DNA of 45,160 bases from Acidobacteriota bacterium (GCA_031296105.1 JARLGJ010000005.1:1-45160), one strand, 5' to 3'. Positions 34,111 through 43,280 are shown, numbered from the stretch's first letter. Notes: generated by a model not told the origin, from the sequence alone. Translations and numbers: made by a program.

Positions 34111-34869
34111 ATGAATCTCAGGCTTTTGATCTTTGTACTCTTCCTGCTCTCTTCTTTCTCCTTCGGACAAAGCGACGCCGTGCCCCATGTCACGGGCCCT
34201 GCCGTCAAGGGACACTTTCTCGGTGAGACGCCGCGCGAGTTTCTTGCCAAGTCGCCGCAACTTCGCAACAAAATTGCGAGCTGCCGCCAGCATCCCGATG
34301 GCGGCGATGAAGGAGTGCGGCAGTTTACCAATCAGTTTGCCGAGCTTGGTGGCACACACCTGACCACTTGCAGCGACCTTCTGAAGACGAACTTCAACGA
34401 CCCCGACGTCAGCTTCACCGTCGTCAACATCAAGCTCTTCAATCCGGCGGTCGAGAAGCTGCTCAATATGTTCAGCGACAAAGACAGCCCGGTCGATCAA
34501 TCGCAACAGGCCATGCTTCACGCCTACGAAGGGTTCCTTGAATTTTATGGCTCGGTCGAATTCAGCCACGGGCGTCTGGTGACGATTGAAGCGATAGAGG
34601 AAGGCTCCTGGGACGATCTGCGCGCCGACCTGATACACAAGTTCGGCAACCCCAACAGCGTGGAACAGTCCCAGGTGCAGAATAACTACGGAGCCGTATT
34701 CACCTTATCGGTGGCCACCTGGAAACGCCCGGGCTACGTGGTACTGGCCAACGAGATGATCAACCTGCAATCGCTGGTCCGCTCCGTCGATCTGCAAATC
34801 ACCACCGCCGAGCGCGCCAGCCACCTTATAAAGCAGCAGCAGGAGCAGCACCACAACGCGTTTGATTAA
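34111..34869 (+). CDS. Exported hypothetical protein
   Basis: 252 aa starting MNLRLLIFVLFLLSSFSFGQSD, a clear signal peptide with cleavage near FGQ-SD. AAGG lies 7 nt before the ATG. The mature part is soluble with motifs SVVGHFLGETPREFLAK-like near 34-48, VSFTVVNIKLF, and a DDLRADLIHKFGNP segment resembling short conserved blocks of periplasmic proteins. No enzyme signature. Likely periplasmic. Ends in a Gln-rich tail (IKQQQEQHHN). Confidence 0.7.
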   Translation: MNLRLLIFVLFLLSSFSFGQSDAVPHVTGPAVKGHFLGETPREFLAKSPQLRNKIASCRQHPDGGDEGVRQFTNQFAELGGTHLTTCSDLLKTNFNDPDVSFTVVNIKLFNPAVEKLLNMFSDKDSPVDQSQQAMLHAYEGFLEFYGSVEFSHGRLVTIEAIEEGSWDDLRADLIHKFGNPNSVEQSQVQNNYGAVFTLSVATWKRPGYVVLANEMINLQSLVRSVDLQITTAERASHLIKQQQEQHHNAFD

Positions 34870-34903
34870 TCATTCCCAAAAGTGAGGATGGTACAACGGG
34901 TGT

Positions 34904-34932
34904 CCCATCCTAGCCGTAGTTGCTAGGGTGGG
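34904..34932 (+). repeat. REP-like hairpin
   Basis: CCCATCCTAGC and GCTAGGGTGGG form an 11-bp stem with one G-T pair and a CGTAGTT loop. It lies in the convergent gap between the exported gene and the LOG-family gene, with no U-tract. Confidence 0.4.
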
Positions 34933-34980
34933 GAAGTTGATCTTCTCTTCACGAAACATCTCCACACCAACCGCAGAAAC

Positions 34981-35937
34981 TTATCGTCTCGTGCTGGCGA
35001 TTTCCGGCTGGTGTCTCTTCGCCTGCGGAGGCGATTGCAGGTGGTCGCGGATCAGAGACTCCTGCAACTGCTTAAAGGCCTCTTCCGGAGAGTCCACGTA
35101 CTGGAACAGGTTCACGTCCTGCGGCGCGATGGTGCCGGCGTCGGCCAGAGCCTCCAGGTTAATCACCTTGCGCCAGTACTCTTCGCCGTACAGCAGCACC
35201 GTCATCTTCTTGGCCAGCTTCTCGGTCTGCGCCAGCGTCAGGATCTCGAACATCTCGTCCAGGGTGCCAAAGCCTCCGGGAAACACCACCAGAGCCTTGG
35301 CCAGGTAGGCGAACCACAGCTTGCGCATAAAAAAGTAGTGGAACTCGAAGTTCAGTTCCGGCGTGATGTAGGGGTTCGGCACCTGCTCGAAGGGCAGGGC
35401 AATGTTCAGGCCGATGGTTTTTCCTCCGGCCTCGCGTGCGCCGCGGTTGGCGGCCTCCATAATGCCCGGGCCGCCGCCGGTGGTCACCACAAAGCGATGC
35501 CGTTTGCCGCCCAGCGTCCGCGACCATTCGGTCAACTTGTGAGCCAGCGCGCGCGCATCCTCGTAGTAGTGCGCCATATCCACGGCGCGCTGTGCGCGGT
35601 AGGCTTTCTGCTCGTGGTCGGGCGCGGGCTCGGCCGAGCCGGGACGGGCCAGCAGTTCCACGGCTTCTTCGGCCTTGGAAAGGCTGCGGAAGCGCGCCGA
35701 GCCGAAGAAGACGACCGTGTCCTGAATCTTCTCGCGGCGGAAGCGCGCCAGAGGCTCGGCGTATTCGGCCAGGATGCGCAGCGGGCGCCCATCGGGACCG
35801 CGCAGGAAGGGTTCGTTTTCGTAGGCCAGCGGCGCGCGATGCGATCCGGGGCGGACCGGTGAAGCTGGAGTCGTGCTTTGAGGAGGGTTGTTTTCGTCCG
35901 GCGTTTCCGGAGCGGTGTTCCTGTTCAGTTCATCCAT
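34981..35937 (-). CDS. LOG-family protein (lysine-decarboxylase-like, cytokinin-activating type)
   Basis: 318 aa. The LOG fold signatures are present: VVFFGSARF (74-82), TTGGGPGIMEAANRGA (152-167) with the GGGxGxM loop, FRY-like HYFFMRKLW with catalytic-type R205, and VFPGGFGTLDEMFE (218-231), the PGGxGTxxE phosphoribosyl hydrolase motif. LOG enzymes remove ribose-5-phosphate from nucleotides. Here the first ~65 residues are a disordered Pro/Asn-rich extension with a RPLRILAEYAEPLARFRRE helix, not part of the core, as in TIGR00730 variants. Its start is the ATG at 35937; it lies 33 bp after a small membrane protein on the same strand. Confidence 0.85.
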   Translation of the reverse strand: MDELNRNTAPETPDENNPPQSTTPASPVRPGSHRAPLAYENEPFLRGPDGRPLRILAEYAEPLARFRREKIQDTVVFFGSARFRSLSKAEEAVELLARPGSAEPAPDHEQKAYRAQRAVDMAHYYEDARALAHKLTEWSRTLGGKRHRFVVTTGGGPGIMEAANRGAREAGGKTIGLNIALPFEQVPNPYITPELNFEFHYFFMRKLWFAYLAKALVVFPGGFGTLDEMFEILTLAQTEKLAKKMTVLLYGEEYWRKVINLEALADAGTIAPQDVNLFQYVDSPEEAFKQLQESLIRDHLQSPPQAKRHQPEIASTRR

Positions 35938-35970
35938 AGTGAATTCGATCCGCCCAGGGTGGTGCGAGGT

Positions 35971-36276
35971 TCACCTCAGGTCGCGATAATGCAGCGCATC
36001 GGAGAAGCCCATCCAAACATCCACCAGCCCGACGCCGGAGATCATGCCTCGCACAAACGGCTCATTCAGAAGGTACTTAAGAGACGAAACGCTGCTCAGT
36101 AGCGGGTTCTCGGTCCACAGGCGCGTCCATGGCAGAACAATCACCAGCATCCCAGCCCAAATCGCAATGGCGACTTCAATGACCAGCAACAGGCGCTGCG
36201 CCCATAGAGGGGGATGCGAATGCGCGGGGGATTGCGGAGCCGGTTCCGGCGCGAAGGGCTTTTCACTCTCGTTCAA
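35971..36276 (-). CDS. Small two-TM membrane protein
   Basis: 101 aa. A Pro-rich N-terminus (EPAPQSPAHSHPP) is followed by one strong TM (RLLLVIEVAIAIWAGMLVIVLPW, about 27-50) and a second weaker helix (FVRGMISGVGLVDVWMGFSDAL). No family recognised. It ends 33 bp before the LOG gene on the same strand, so both are probably co-transcribed. Confidence 0.65.
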   Translation of the reverse strand: MNESEKPFAPEPAPQSPAHSHPPLWAQRLLLVIEVAIAIWAGMLVIVLPWTRLWTENPLLSSVSSLKYLLNEPFVRGMISGVGLVDVWMGFSDALHYRDLR

Positions 36277-36423
36277 AAGGGCCTGCTTCCATCTTGGACT
36301 TCCCGGCTGGCGGACAACGCCGTACAGCCGCCGGAGAAGCGGTCGAGACCGACTGCCCCGTTCTCGTCGATTCTACGCGAAGCGCGCTCCGGCTACGAGT
36401 TGCCGGGCAAAAATCGCCGAACC

Positions 36424-36531
36424 CGGTTCCAGAGTTGATGTGTCCCGAAGCCCCCGGCCCGTGGCCGTTGCGGCCAGCGGGGAGCAACGGGCCGTGCACA
36501 ATTTCCACCGGATAGAGTGACTCTGGAACCG
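36424..36531. repeat. 108-bp inverted-repeat element
   Basis: CGGTTCCAGAGT (36424-36435) and ACTCTGGAACCG (36520-36531) are perfect 12-bp terminal inverted repeats. Inside are TGGCCG-TTG-CGGCCA (36462-36476), GGCCCGT/ACGGGCC and CCGTTGC/GCAACGG, which are mutually exclusive. It touches the 3' end of the TPR gene. Possible MITE-like element or structured 3' RNA. No target-site duplication is obvious. Confidence 0.45.
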
Positions 36532-36533
36532 CT

Positions 36534-39386
36534 TTAAACCGAAGTCCTTAACTCCCGGATGCGGCCGGCAACGTCGCGGTAATCAATGTTGTTGCCGTAA
36601 ACCTCAAGGAAGTGCTGCAATGCTTCTTTCTTTAGCCCCGCAGCCTCGTAAGCGCTGGCCAGTTCATAGGTTACGGCCGTGCGCGACTCGTCGTTGGTCG
36701 CCGATTCCAGCGCCTTGTGGAACCATTTGAACGATGCTTCGGGAATGCCCTTCTCGACAAAGCAAGTGGCCAGCCAGATGTAGGCGTCACGCAGGCGGGC
36801 CGCTCCCATGTGGCGATTCGTGTCGCGGCACACCTTCTGCAACTCGCCGATTGCCTCGTCCAGCAGTCCCATTTCGCGGAAGGCGATGCCGAGGTTAAAG
36901 TGCGTCTCGGGGTCGTCGGCGTCGTTGGCCGGGGCGGCCAGTTCGCGCTCAAAATCCTGCAACAGGTCGCCAAAAACGCTGGGCACCATCGGCTCCGGCT
37001 CGGGCTCGGGGGCAGGCGCGGCCGAGGCCGACATCTGCGGCACCTGCGCCACCACCGGAGGCATCATGGGCTGGCCGTAGGCTGGCGCGGGATAGCCCTG
37101 CGGATAACCAGGGGCCGGATAACCGGGCGCGGGATAGCCCGGATAGCCCTGCGGCGGATACGCAGGGTATCCCGCGGGTGGCACCTGTGGATAGGCCGCC
37201 GCCGGAGCCTGCGGCACGGGCATCGGCGCGGGTTCTGGAACTTGTTGCGGTACGGCTGCGGGGCGCGGTGGTTCGCGGTGGCCCTGCACGGGAGTAAAGT
37301 CGTCACCCAGTTCGGCGTCCAGGTCGGCCGCCAGCGAGTTCAAAGAAGGCGGTGCTGCGGGCGCGGGTGGCGCAAAAGGAGAGGCCGCGTCCACGTCGAT
37401 CACATCCACCGGAGGCAGTTCCCGAGCGGCGTTTCCCTGGCGGAAGCGGGCGCAGAGCGCGGGCAACTCGGGATGCTGCGGCGCGGCGGCCGTCAGGCGG
37501 GCAATGGCGCTCTCCGCTTCGGGCCAAATCTGCTGGTCCAGGCAGAACTTAACTTCTTCCACCAACTCCTGCACGGAGCTGCCGCCCGCTGCGGGTGCTG
37601 GCGCTGCGGGGGTGAATTCATGCTGCGCCGTGGCTGCCGGCGAGGAATACGCCGGTGGCGGCGCATAGGGTGCAGGCGGCGCGGCGGGCGTCTGCGGCTC
37701 GGAGGCCTCCTGCCATACCGATTCCCACTCGCCGGAGATATCGATTTCCTCGGTGGCTCCCGCCGCCGGCGCGCCCAGATCAAAGTCCCGCGGCGCAAAT
37801 TCGCCGTTGGAAGCGTCCCAGGTCGTAGTCTGGCTGGCGCCGGCGAGGTTCGCGTAGTATCCGGCGGCTTCCACGGCGCCCAGGCTTTCCAGCACGCGGT
37901 GCATCACGGCATAGCAGCGCGCGGAGGCCGGTTCCTGTCCCTCCTGCGCGTAGAGCTTGGCCAGCGTGCGGTTCAATCGCAGATCGTCCGGAGCGCTGTG
38001 CAGCGCCGATTCCAGGGCGGCAATGCCACGCGCCTTGGAGGCATAGGAATCGCACAGCTCGGCCTCGGTAAGGGCCGCGGCAATCTGTTCTTCCACCTCG
38101 GGAAGATAACTTTGCGGCGGCAGCTCCGGCTCGCTGGTGTGCAGGAATTCGTCGAGCGTCTTGGGCTCGTTGGAAAGCCGCGAGGCGTGTATTGGAGGCA
38201 GTTCGCCGCTGCTGCCCATGAGGGCGCAAACCTGCCGGTATCCCTGGGCGTGGGAGGCGTTCTCAGGCTCCAGTTCCAAAAGCTCGCGATAGGCGTCGCG
38301 GGCGCGCTCCAACTGGTTGTTCTGCACCGCCGCGTGGGCCAGCAGCTCCAGCACCTCGGCCAGCATGGAGCTTTCTCCAGCGCGCTGGAAGAGCGTGTAG
38401 AGCGTATGCAGCGCGTCGGGATTGTTGCGCACCCGCGAGGCGGCGCCGTGCAGGTGCGCCAGCACGTCTTCCTTGTCCTGGGCCAGCGCCTCGGTGCAGA
38501 ACTCGTTGTACAAGGCCAGCGTGCGCAGCGTCTCGTTTTCCTTGTACAGGCGGCTGGCCACCTTCACCACGCCCTCGGCGTTGTGATGCACGGTCATCAG
38601 CTTGCGTGCGGAAACCTCGGCGGCGTCCAGGTTGCCTGTCTGCAGGTAGGCGTCAATCAGGTTGCGCAGTGCGTCGTCGCGCGAATCCAGGTCGGGGATG
38701 GCTTCGTACAGTTCGATGGCCTGGTCGTAACGGCCCAGTTCGCAGGTCACCTGCGCGCGCATCTCCTGGGCTCGCAGGTTGTTGCGGTCCAGGGCCAGCA
38801 GGCGGTCCAGAATTTTGAGCGCCGGTTCCAGGGCGCGGCGCTGAATCAGCGTCGCCGACGTGCGCGACAGCATCTCGCGCGCCTCTTCGCGCTGGCCGCC
38901 CTGCAGCAGCAGCTCACTGGTGCGGGTGATGACCTGCACGTTTTCCGGGTCGAACAGCACGAGCTGTTTCAGCAGGCGCAGCGTCTCTTTTTGCTGACCC
39001 TTCCGGGTATAGGCTTCGGCGGCCAGCAAAAGCTGCGAGCGCGCGTCACTGACCAGTCCCTGCTTGCGGTAGAGTTCGGCGAGTTTCTCCATCGCCGCCA
39101 GCCCGTTGGGGTCCAGCTTGGTGATCTTCTTGTATAGGGCGATGGCTTTGACCGTGGAACCTTCGGCGATGTAGGAATCGCCCACGGTCTTGAAGCATTC
39201 CGTGGCCTTGTCCTGTTTGCCGAGCCGGGCATAGAGGTCGCCAACGGTGTTCATGATGGCGTACTCTTTCGGCTCTTCCTTCAGGATCTTTTCGTATTCG
39301 GTGATGGCATGCTGCAGCTTGTTCTGCTGTAGATACTTCTCTGCTGCGGCACGCGATTTATCTTTGCTGTATCCGAATCCGAACAT
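36534..39386 (-). CDS. Large TPR protein with Pro/Tyr/Gly-rich linker
   Basis: 950 aa from ATG 39386, chosen because GGGAG is upstream and the frame further upstream is not TPR-like. Dense tetratricopeptide repeats run from residue 10 to about 480 (AITEYEKILKEEPKEYAIMNTVGDLYARLGKQDKATECF is a clear one), then a long low-complexity region rich in Ala, Pro, Glu and, at about 730-830, PGYP/GYPAP repeats. A final TPR pair (about 850-945) closes the protein. No signal peptide or TM, so it is cytoplasmic. TPR proteins act as scaffolds in motility, secretion or secretion-regulation complexes; none of these genes is near, so the partner is unknown. Confidence 0.85.
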   Translation of the reverse strand: MFGFGYSKDKSRAAAEKYLQQNKLQHAITEYEKILKEEPKEYAIMNTVGDLYARLGKQDKATECFKTVGDSYIAEGSTVKAIALYKKITKLDPNGLAAMEKLAELYRKQGLVSDARSQLLLAAEAYTRKGQQKETLRLLKQLVLFDPENVQVITRTSELLLQGGQREEAREMLSRTSATLIQRRALEPALKILDRLLALDRNNLRAQEMRAQVTCELGRYDQAIELYEAIPDLDSRDDALRNLIDAYLQTGNLDAAEVSARKLMTVHHNAEGVVKVASRLYKENETLRTLALYNEFCTEALAQDKEDVLAHLHGAASRVRNNPDALHTLYTLFQRAGESSMLAEVLELLAHAAVQNNQLERARDAYRELLELEPENASHAQGYRQVCALMGSSGELPPIHASRLSNEPKTLDEFLHTSEPELPPQSYLPEVEEQIAAALTEAELCDSYASKARGIAALESALHSAPDDLRLNRTLAKLYAQEGQEPASARCYAVMHRVLESLGAVEAAGYYANLAGASQTTTWDASNGEFAPRDFDLGAPAAGATEEIDISGEWESVWQEASEPQTPAAPPAPYAPPPAYSSPAATAQHEFTPAAPAPAAGGSSVQELVEEVKFCLDQQIWPEAESAIARLTAAAPQHPELPALCARFRQGNAARELPPVDVIDVDAASPFAPPAPAAPPSLNSLAADLDAELGDDFTPVQGHREPPRPAAVPQQVPEPAPMPVPQAPAAAYPQVPPAGYPAYPPQGYPGYPAPGYPAPGYPQGYPAPAYGQPMMPPVVAQVPQMSASAAPAPEPEPEPMVPSVFGDLLQDFERELAAPANDADDPETHFNLGIAFREMGLLDEAIGELQKVCRDTNRHMGAARLRDAYIWLATCFVEKGIPEASFKWFHKALESATNDESRTAVTYELASAYEAAGLKKEALQHFLEVYGNNIDYRDVAGRIRELRTSV

Positions 39387-39827
39387 GAACTCACACTCCC
39401 GAAAGCCTTTCGCGGCCCGGTCCGCCGTCCTCAGACGCAGAACGGCACCCTCCATTTGGCTAACGGTAACACAAATCAGGGCTCTCCCCTTCTTGGAACG
39501 AATCCGGGGCGTTACCAAGGGTGGAACTGCCTGGGTGACCCTGGGATGGGTTTCCCGCGGCGTGCCTGTGCCAGGGAGCAGCCGTAGCCGGAGGCCGCAG
39601 CCGTCGCGGCAGGTAAGAATGTGCGATAAGCCACGGGAAACGGCGGTTGTGGCCGCAAAAGGCGCGTTGCCGGAAAGTACTGCGTGCGGCTGGCAAATCC
39701 GCGCCGCCAGATATTTCCATCCCGCCCGCCGCGGTGTGTAATCTTAAGCGAAAGCTGGGCCGGGGAACCTTCGGGGCTCCGCTTGCGTATCAGCAAGTGT
39801 GGGCCTTTGCCCAGGGCAGGGAGTAGC

Positions 39828-41063
39828 GTGCGCAGGATACGAATCAAAGAGCCAACGATGATTGCGCTGGAGACCATGTGGTCCCACAAGCTGCGCTCAT
39901 TTCTGATGCTGTTGGGCGTCATCCTTTCGGTTTCCACGCTCATCCTGGTGGTGGCGCTCATCAACGGCACTAACAAGTACATTGCCGATCGCGTGGCCAA
40001 CATGGGCAATGGCGTTTTTCTGGTGGCGCGCTTCGGCATCATCAACAGCGACGAAGAATATTTCGCTGCCGTGCGCCGCAACAAGCAGTTCACCTACGAG
40101 GATTTCGAGGCGCTGCGCGACGGCATGAAGCTGGCCAAGGCCGTGGGCTTGCAGTGCAACTCGCGCGACATTGTGCATCATGAGAACCTGAGCCAGGAAG
40201 ATGTCTCCCTGCGCGGCGTGACCGCCAACATCGGCCAGATGGACACCGAAGAGGTCGAGCGCGGGCGCTACATCAGCGACAACGATAATGATCACCGCAG
40301 CTTCACCGTCATGCTCGGTTCCGACGTGGCCAAAAAACTCTTTCCCGCGGTCGATCCGCTGGGCAAGACCATCACCATCCAGGGATATGAATTCGAAGTC
40401 GTCGGCGTGGCCAAGCCCATTGGCAACGTCATGGGCCAGCCGCAGGACAACTTCGTCTATATCCCGGTGCAAACCTGGTTCAAACTCAAGGGCACGCACA
40501 CCGACAGCTTCAACATCAACGTGCAGGCCCTGGGTCCGGAGTACATGGAGCAGGCCAAGGATGAGGCGAGGGCCATCATGCGCGCCCGCCGCCACCTGTC
40601 TCCCAACCAGGAAGACACCTTCGGCATCTTCGGCGCCGACAACCTGATGGACCTGTGGAAGAACCTGACCGGCACGCTGGCCGGCGCCATGATCGGCTTT
40701 GTCTCCATCTTCCTGGTCATCGGCGGCGTGGTCATCATGAACGTGATGCTGGCCTCGGTCACCGAGCGCACCCGCGAGATCGGCATTCGCAAATCGCTGG
40801 GCGCGCGCACCTCGGACATCCTCGGACAGTTCCTGGTGGAGGCCTCGGTGATGAGCGCCATGGGCGGCATCATCGGCATTGCCTTTGCCTGGGTCGTGGC
40901 CATCATCCTGGACAAGACCACGCCCATGCCAATGTCGGTTCCCGTCACGGCGGTCATCGTGGCCGTCACGGTTTCCACCGCGGTGGGGCTGTTCTTCGGC
41001 GTGTATCCGGCGCGCAAAGCGGCCAAGCTGAATCCCATTGAAGCCCTGCGGGCGGACTCGTAA
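39828..41063 (+). CDS. MacB-like ABC transporter permease (FtsX-type), first of a pair
   Basis: 411 aa. TM1 (KLRSFLMLLGVILSVSTLILVVALING), a ~240-residue periplasmic domain and three C-terminal TM helices (about 279-305, 337-357, 370-395), with the MacB/FtsX motifs SVTERTREIGIRKSLGARTSDILGQFLVEA and PIEALRADS. The GTG at 39828 (GGGAG 4 nt upstream) gives the usual short cytoplasmic N-terminus; the ATG at 39858 is an alternative. It should pair with a MacB-type ATPase to drive export of lipoproteins or toxic compounds. No ATPase gene lies beside it. Confidence 0.87.
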   Translation: MRRIRIKEPTMIALETMWSHKLRSFLMLLGVILSVSTLILVVALINGTNKYIADRVANMGNGVFLVARFGIINSDEEYFAAVRRNKQFTYEDFEALRDGMKLAKAVGLQCNSRDIVHHENLSQEDVSLRGVTANIGQMDTEEVERGRYISDNDNDHRSFTVMLGSDVAKKLFPAVDPLGKTITIQGYEFEVVGVAKPIGNVMGQPQDNFVYIPVQTWFKLKGTHTDSFNINVQALGPEYMEQAKDEARAIMRARRHLSPNQEDTFGIFGADNLMDLWKNLTGTLAGAMIGFVSIFLVIGGVVIMNVMLASVTERTREIGIRKSLGARTSDILGQFLVEASVMSAMGGIIGIAFAWVVAIILDKTTPMPMSVPVTAVIVAVTVSTAVGLFFGVYPARKAAKLNPIEALRADS

Positions 41064-41075
41064 AGGAGAATCGAC

Positions 41076-42353
41076 ATGGGTAGCAAAGCACAACGTTTCT
41101 CCTTCGGCGAGTGCACCCGTCTGGCCTTCGATACGCTGCTGGCCAACAAGACCCGCTCCATCCTCACCGTGCTGGGAGTCTTCATCGCCGTGGTGGTGCT
41201 GGTGATGGTCTTCAGCATCATGTACGGCGTGGACAGCGACCTGCGCGCGCAGCTCGACCAGTTCGGTCCCAACACGCTGCTGATCTACAAGTGGAAGCCC
41301 GGCATCCAGTTCGGCCGCCTGCCGCAGGAGCTGCGCCTGCGCAAATCGCTGACCTACGACGACGCCATCGCCATTCGCGACGAAGCCTCGGCCGTCAAGG
41401 ATGTCTGTGTCGAACTCGACTCCTGGCATCCCGAGGGCACCTCGGAGGTCTTCAGCCCCGCGGCCAAGTACAACGGCAAGGAAGTGACGGCCCTCGATTT
41501 CAAGGGCGTCATGCCCAGCTATGAGACGGTGCAGCACGTCACCCAGGAGCAGGGCCGCTTCTTTACCGATGCCGAAAACGAGCAGCGCATGCAGGTGGCG
41601 GTGCTTGGCTTCGACCTGGCGAACACCCTCTTCCCGGCCAAGGACGCCGTGGACAAGGAAGTCCAGATGAACGGCATCACCTTCCGCGTGGTGGGCGTCA
41701 TGGAAAAAGGCAAGGGCGTCTTCCTGCGTGATAACAACGCCGACAAGCAGTTCTACATTCCTTACCTGACGTACAAAAAGCTGCGTCCGCAGGACCACAA
41801 CAACTTTCTTACCGCGCTGACCTATCCCGGCATGAAGTCGCGGGCCATCGACCAGATCACCAGCATTCTGCGCCGCCGCCGCGGCGACGCCTTCAACAGC
41901 CCGGACAGCTTCGGCATCTCCACGGCCGACGCCATCGGCGAGCAGTTCCGCAGCATCATGAGTTCCGTGGCTCTGTTGACCATCGCCGTGGCCTCGGTGG
42001 GCATGTTGGTGGGCGGCGTCGGTGTCATGAACATCATGCTCATGTCGGTGACCGAACGCACCCATGAGATTGGCGTGCGCAAGGCCATTGGCGCGCGCAG
42101 CAAGGACGTGGTGCGACAGTTCATCGTCGAGGCCATGGTCCTCACCGGCTCGGCCGGGGTGGCCGGCGTGCTCTTCTGCCTGGGACTTATCGCCCTGCTC
42201 AACATCATTCTGCCCACGTGGCCCATGGCCGTGCCGGGATGGGTCATCCCCGCCTCGGTGGCGGCGGCCATGAGCGTGGGCTTGTTCTTTGGCATTTATC
42301 CTGCTGCCAAGGCCGCCCGCCTGGACCCCGTGGAGGCCTTGCGCTACGAATAG
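41076..42353 (+). CDS. MacB-like ABC transporter permease (FtsX-type), second of a pair
   Basis: 425 aa, with the same architecture as its neighbour: TM1 (NKTRSILTVLGVFIAVVVLVMVFSI), periplasmic core, then three TM and motifs SVTERTHEIGVRKAIGARSKDVVRQFIVEA and PVEALRYE. AAAGGAG precedes ATG 41076; 12 bp separate it from the first permease. The two chains differ clearly in sequence, so they probably form a heterodimer with an ATPase encoded elsewhere. Followed by an intrinsic terminator. Confidence 0.88.
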   Translation: MGSKAQRFSFGECTRLAFDTLLANKTRSILTVLGVFIAVVVLVMVFSIMYGVDSDLRAQLDQFGPNTLLIYKWKPGIQFGRLPQELRLRKSLTYDDAIAIRDEASAVKDVCVELDSWHPEGTSEVFSPAAKYNGKEVTALDFKGVMPSYETVQHVTQEQGRFFTDAENEQRMQVAVLGFDLANTLFPAKDAVDKEVQMNGITFRVVGVMEKGKGVFLRDNNADKQFYIPYLTYKKLRPQDHNNFLTALTYPGMKSRAIDQITSILRRRRGDAFNSPDSFGISTADAIGEQFRSIMSSVALLTIAVASVGMLVGGVGVMNIMLMSVTERTHEIGVRKAIGARSKDVVRQFIVEAMVLTGSAGVAGVLFCLGLIALLNIILPTWPMAVPGWVIPASVAAAMSVGLFFGIYPAAKAARLDPVEALRYE

Positions 42354-42368
42354 ATTTTTCCTGCGCGG

Positions 42369-42404
42369 AAGGGACGGGCGCCACTGCGGCGCCTGTTCCT
42401 TTTT
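42369..42404 (+). terminator. Intrinsic terminator of the permease pair
   Basis: AAGGGACGGGCGCC pairs with GGCGCCTGTTCCTT over 14 bp (two G-T pairs) around ACTGC, and TTT follows. It also lies at the 3' end of the convergent hemerythrin gene. Confidence 0.75.
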
Positions 42405-42419
42405 GCCGGCAAATTTGTT

Positions 42420-43001
42420 TTAGCGCACCAGGTGAATGGAGTTGCGGTCCGCGGGATTTTCCGGGGTGCGCCGCCGCTCCTGCATCTCGGCCAACATCGC
42501 CGCCATCTCTTCGGCGGCAAACATCTGCGGCAGCGCCGGAAACAGGACCGTTTCCTCCAGATGCAGATGCGCGGCAAAGATCTGCTCCATGGCCTGCATT
42601 ACGTGGTGCAGGTTTTGCGCCAGCGTGGGCAGGCGGCCCGGATTGCGATCCAGCGTGGAGCACAGCGGTTGCAGCTCGCCTACCAGCTCGTCGATGACGC
42701 GGTGCTGTTCCACCATGGTCTCCGCCGCCTGGCGCACCAGGTTGCCGGACGGCAGCGCGGCGCGCAGACGCGGAAACAGCGTGAGATTTTCATCGGCCTC
42801 GTGCAGCGGCAGGGCCACCGTGAAGTAGCGGTAAATGGCCGCCGCCGCGTTGGACACTTCGTCGCCGCATTCGCCCTCGGCGTTTGCCAGCGTGCGCCCA
42901 AGCTGCACAAAGTAGCGGATGCGGGCATGGCAGCCCAGCAGTAAATCCAACGGAGATTCCGTGGGTGTTTCCCCGCCGCCGGAGATGCGCGTTAGACGCA
43001 T
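42420..43001 (-). CDS. Hemerythrin-like protein
   Basis: 193 aa, a four-helix bundle. Metal ligands in order: H25 (LGCHARIRY), H67-EADE71 (LHEADENLTLFP), H100 (VEQHRVIDEL), H145 and H147-x2-E150 (AAHLHLEETVLFPAL), the H-HxxxE-H-HxxxE pattern of di-iron hemerythrins. Helices are typical in spacing, with an extra ~10-residue acidic C-terminal tail. Probable cytosolic O2, NO or iron sensor/storage protein. Single gene. Confidence 0.85.
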   Translation of the reverse strand: MRLTRISGGGETPTESPLDLLLGCHARIRYFVQLGRTLANAEGECGDEVSNAAAAIYRYFTVALPLHEADENLTLFPRLRAALPSGNLVRQAAETMVEQHRVIDELVGELQPLCSTLDRNPGRLPTLAQNLHHVMQAMEQIFAAHLHLEETVLFPALPQMFAAEEMAAMLAEMQERRRTPENPADRNSIHLVR

Positions 43002-43280
43002 GGTGTTTTACTTTGACGGCCTTTTTCCGGCTTGCATAGGACGCACGTCACATTTTTTTGGCCCTTTGTTGTGAATCACTTAATCAGGACTGACTTAGTT
43101 TTATCTCACCTTGCGGGAGCAAACGATGCTACAATGTCCGCGCTTTTGATTTGGATGGACGCGAAGCGGTAGAGCGCCCAGAGCGCGAAGAACCAAGCGA
43201 TGCTCCGGAACCCGTATCTGCACACGATATCCCTCCGATTCTCAGCCTAGATTTCAATCAAGAAGGAAACACGTAACACC
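43002..43280. promoter_or_regulatory. Upstream region and long leader of the cold-shock gene
   Basis: A TACAAT hexamer at 43130-43135 is the best -10; the -35 is weak. If correct, the 5' leader is ~140 nt, long enough for a cold-responsive fold, as in cspA. GAAGGA stands 13 nt before the ATG. No ORF is seen here. Confidence 0.3.

Noticed and set aside
36717..39137. Long plus-strand frame opposite the TPR gene (about 806 codons).
   Set aside because: No family-like motif, and its amino-acid mix (Arg, Gly, Gln, His rich) is that of a GC-rich antisense read.
39897..42065. Long minus-strand frame opposite the two permeases (about 722 codons).
   Set aside because: His/Asp/Gly/Val-rich antisense read across two clear genes.
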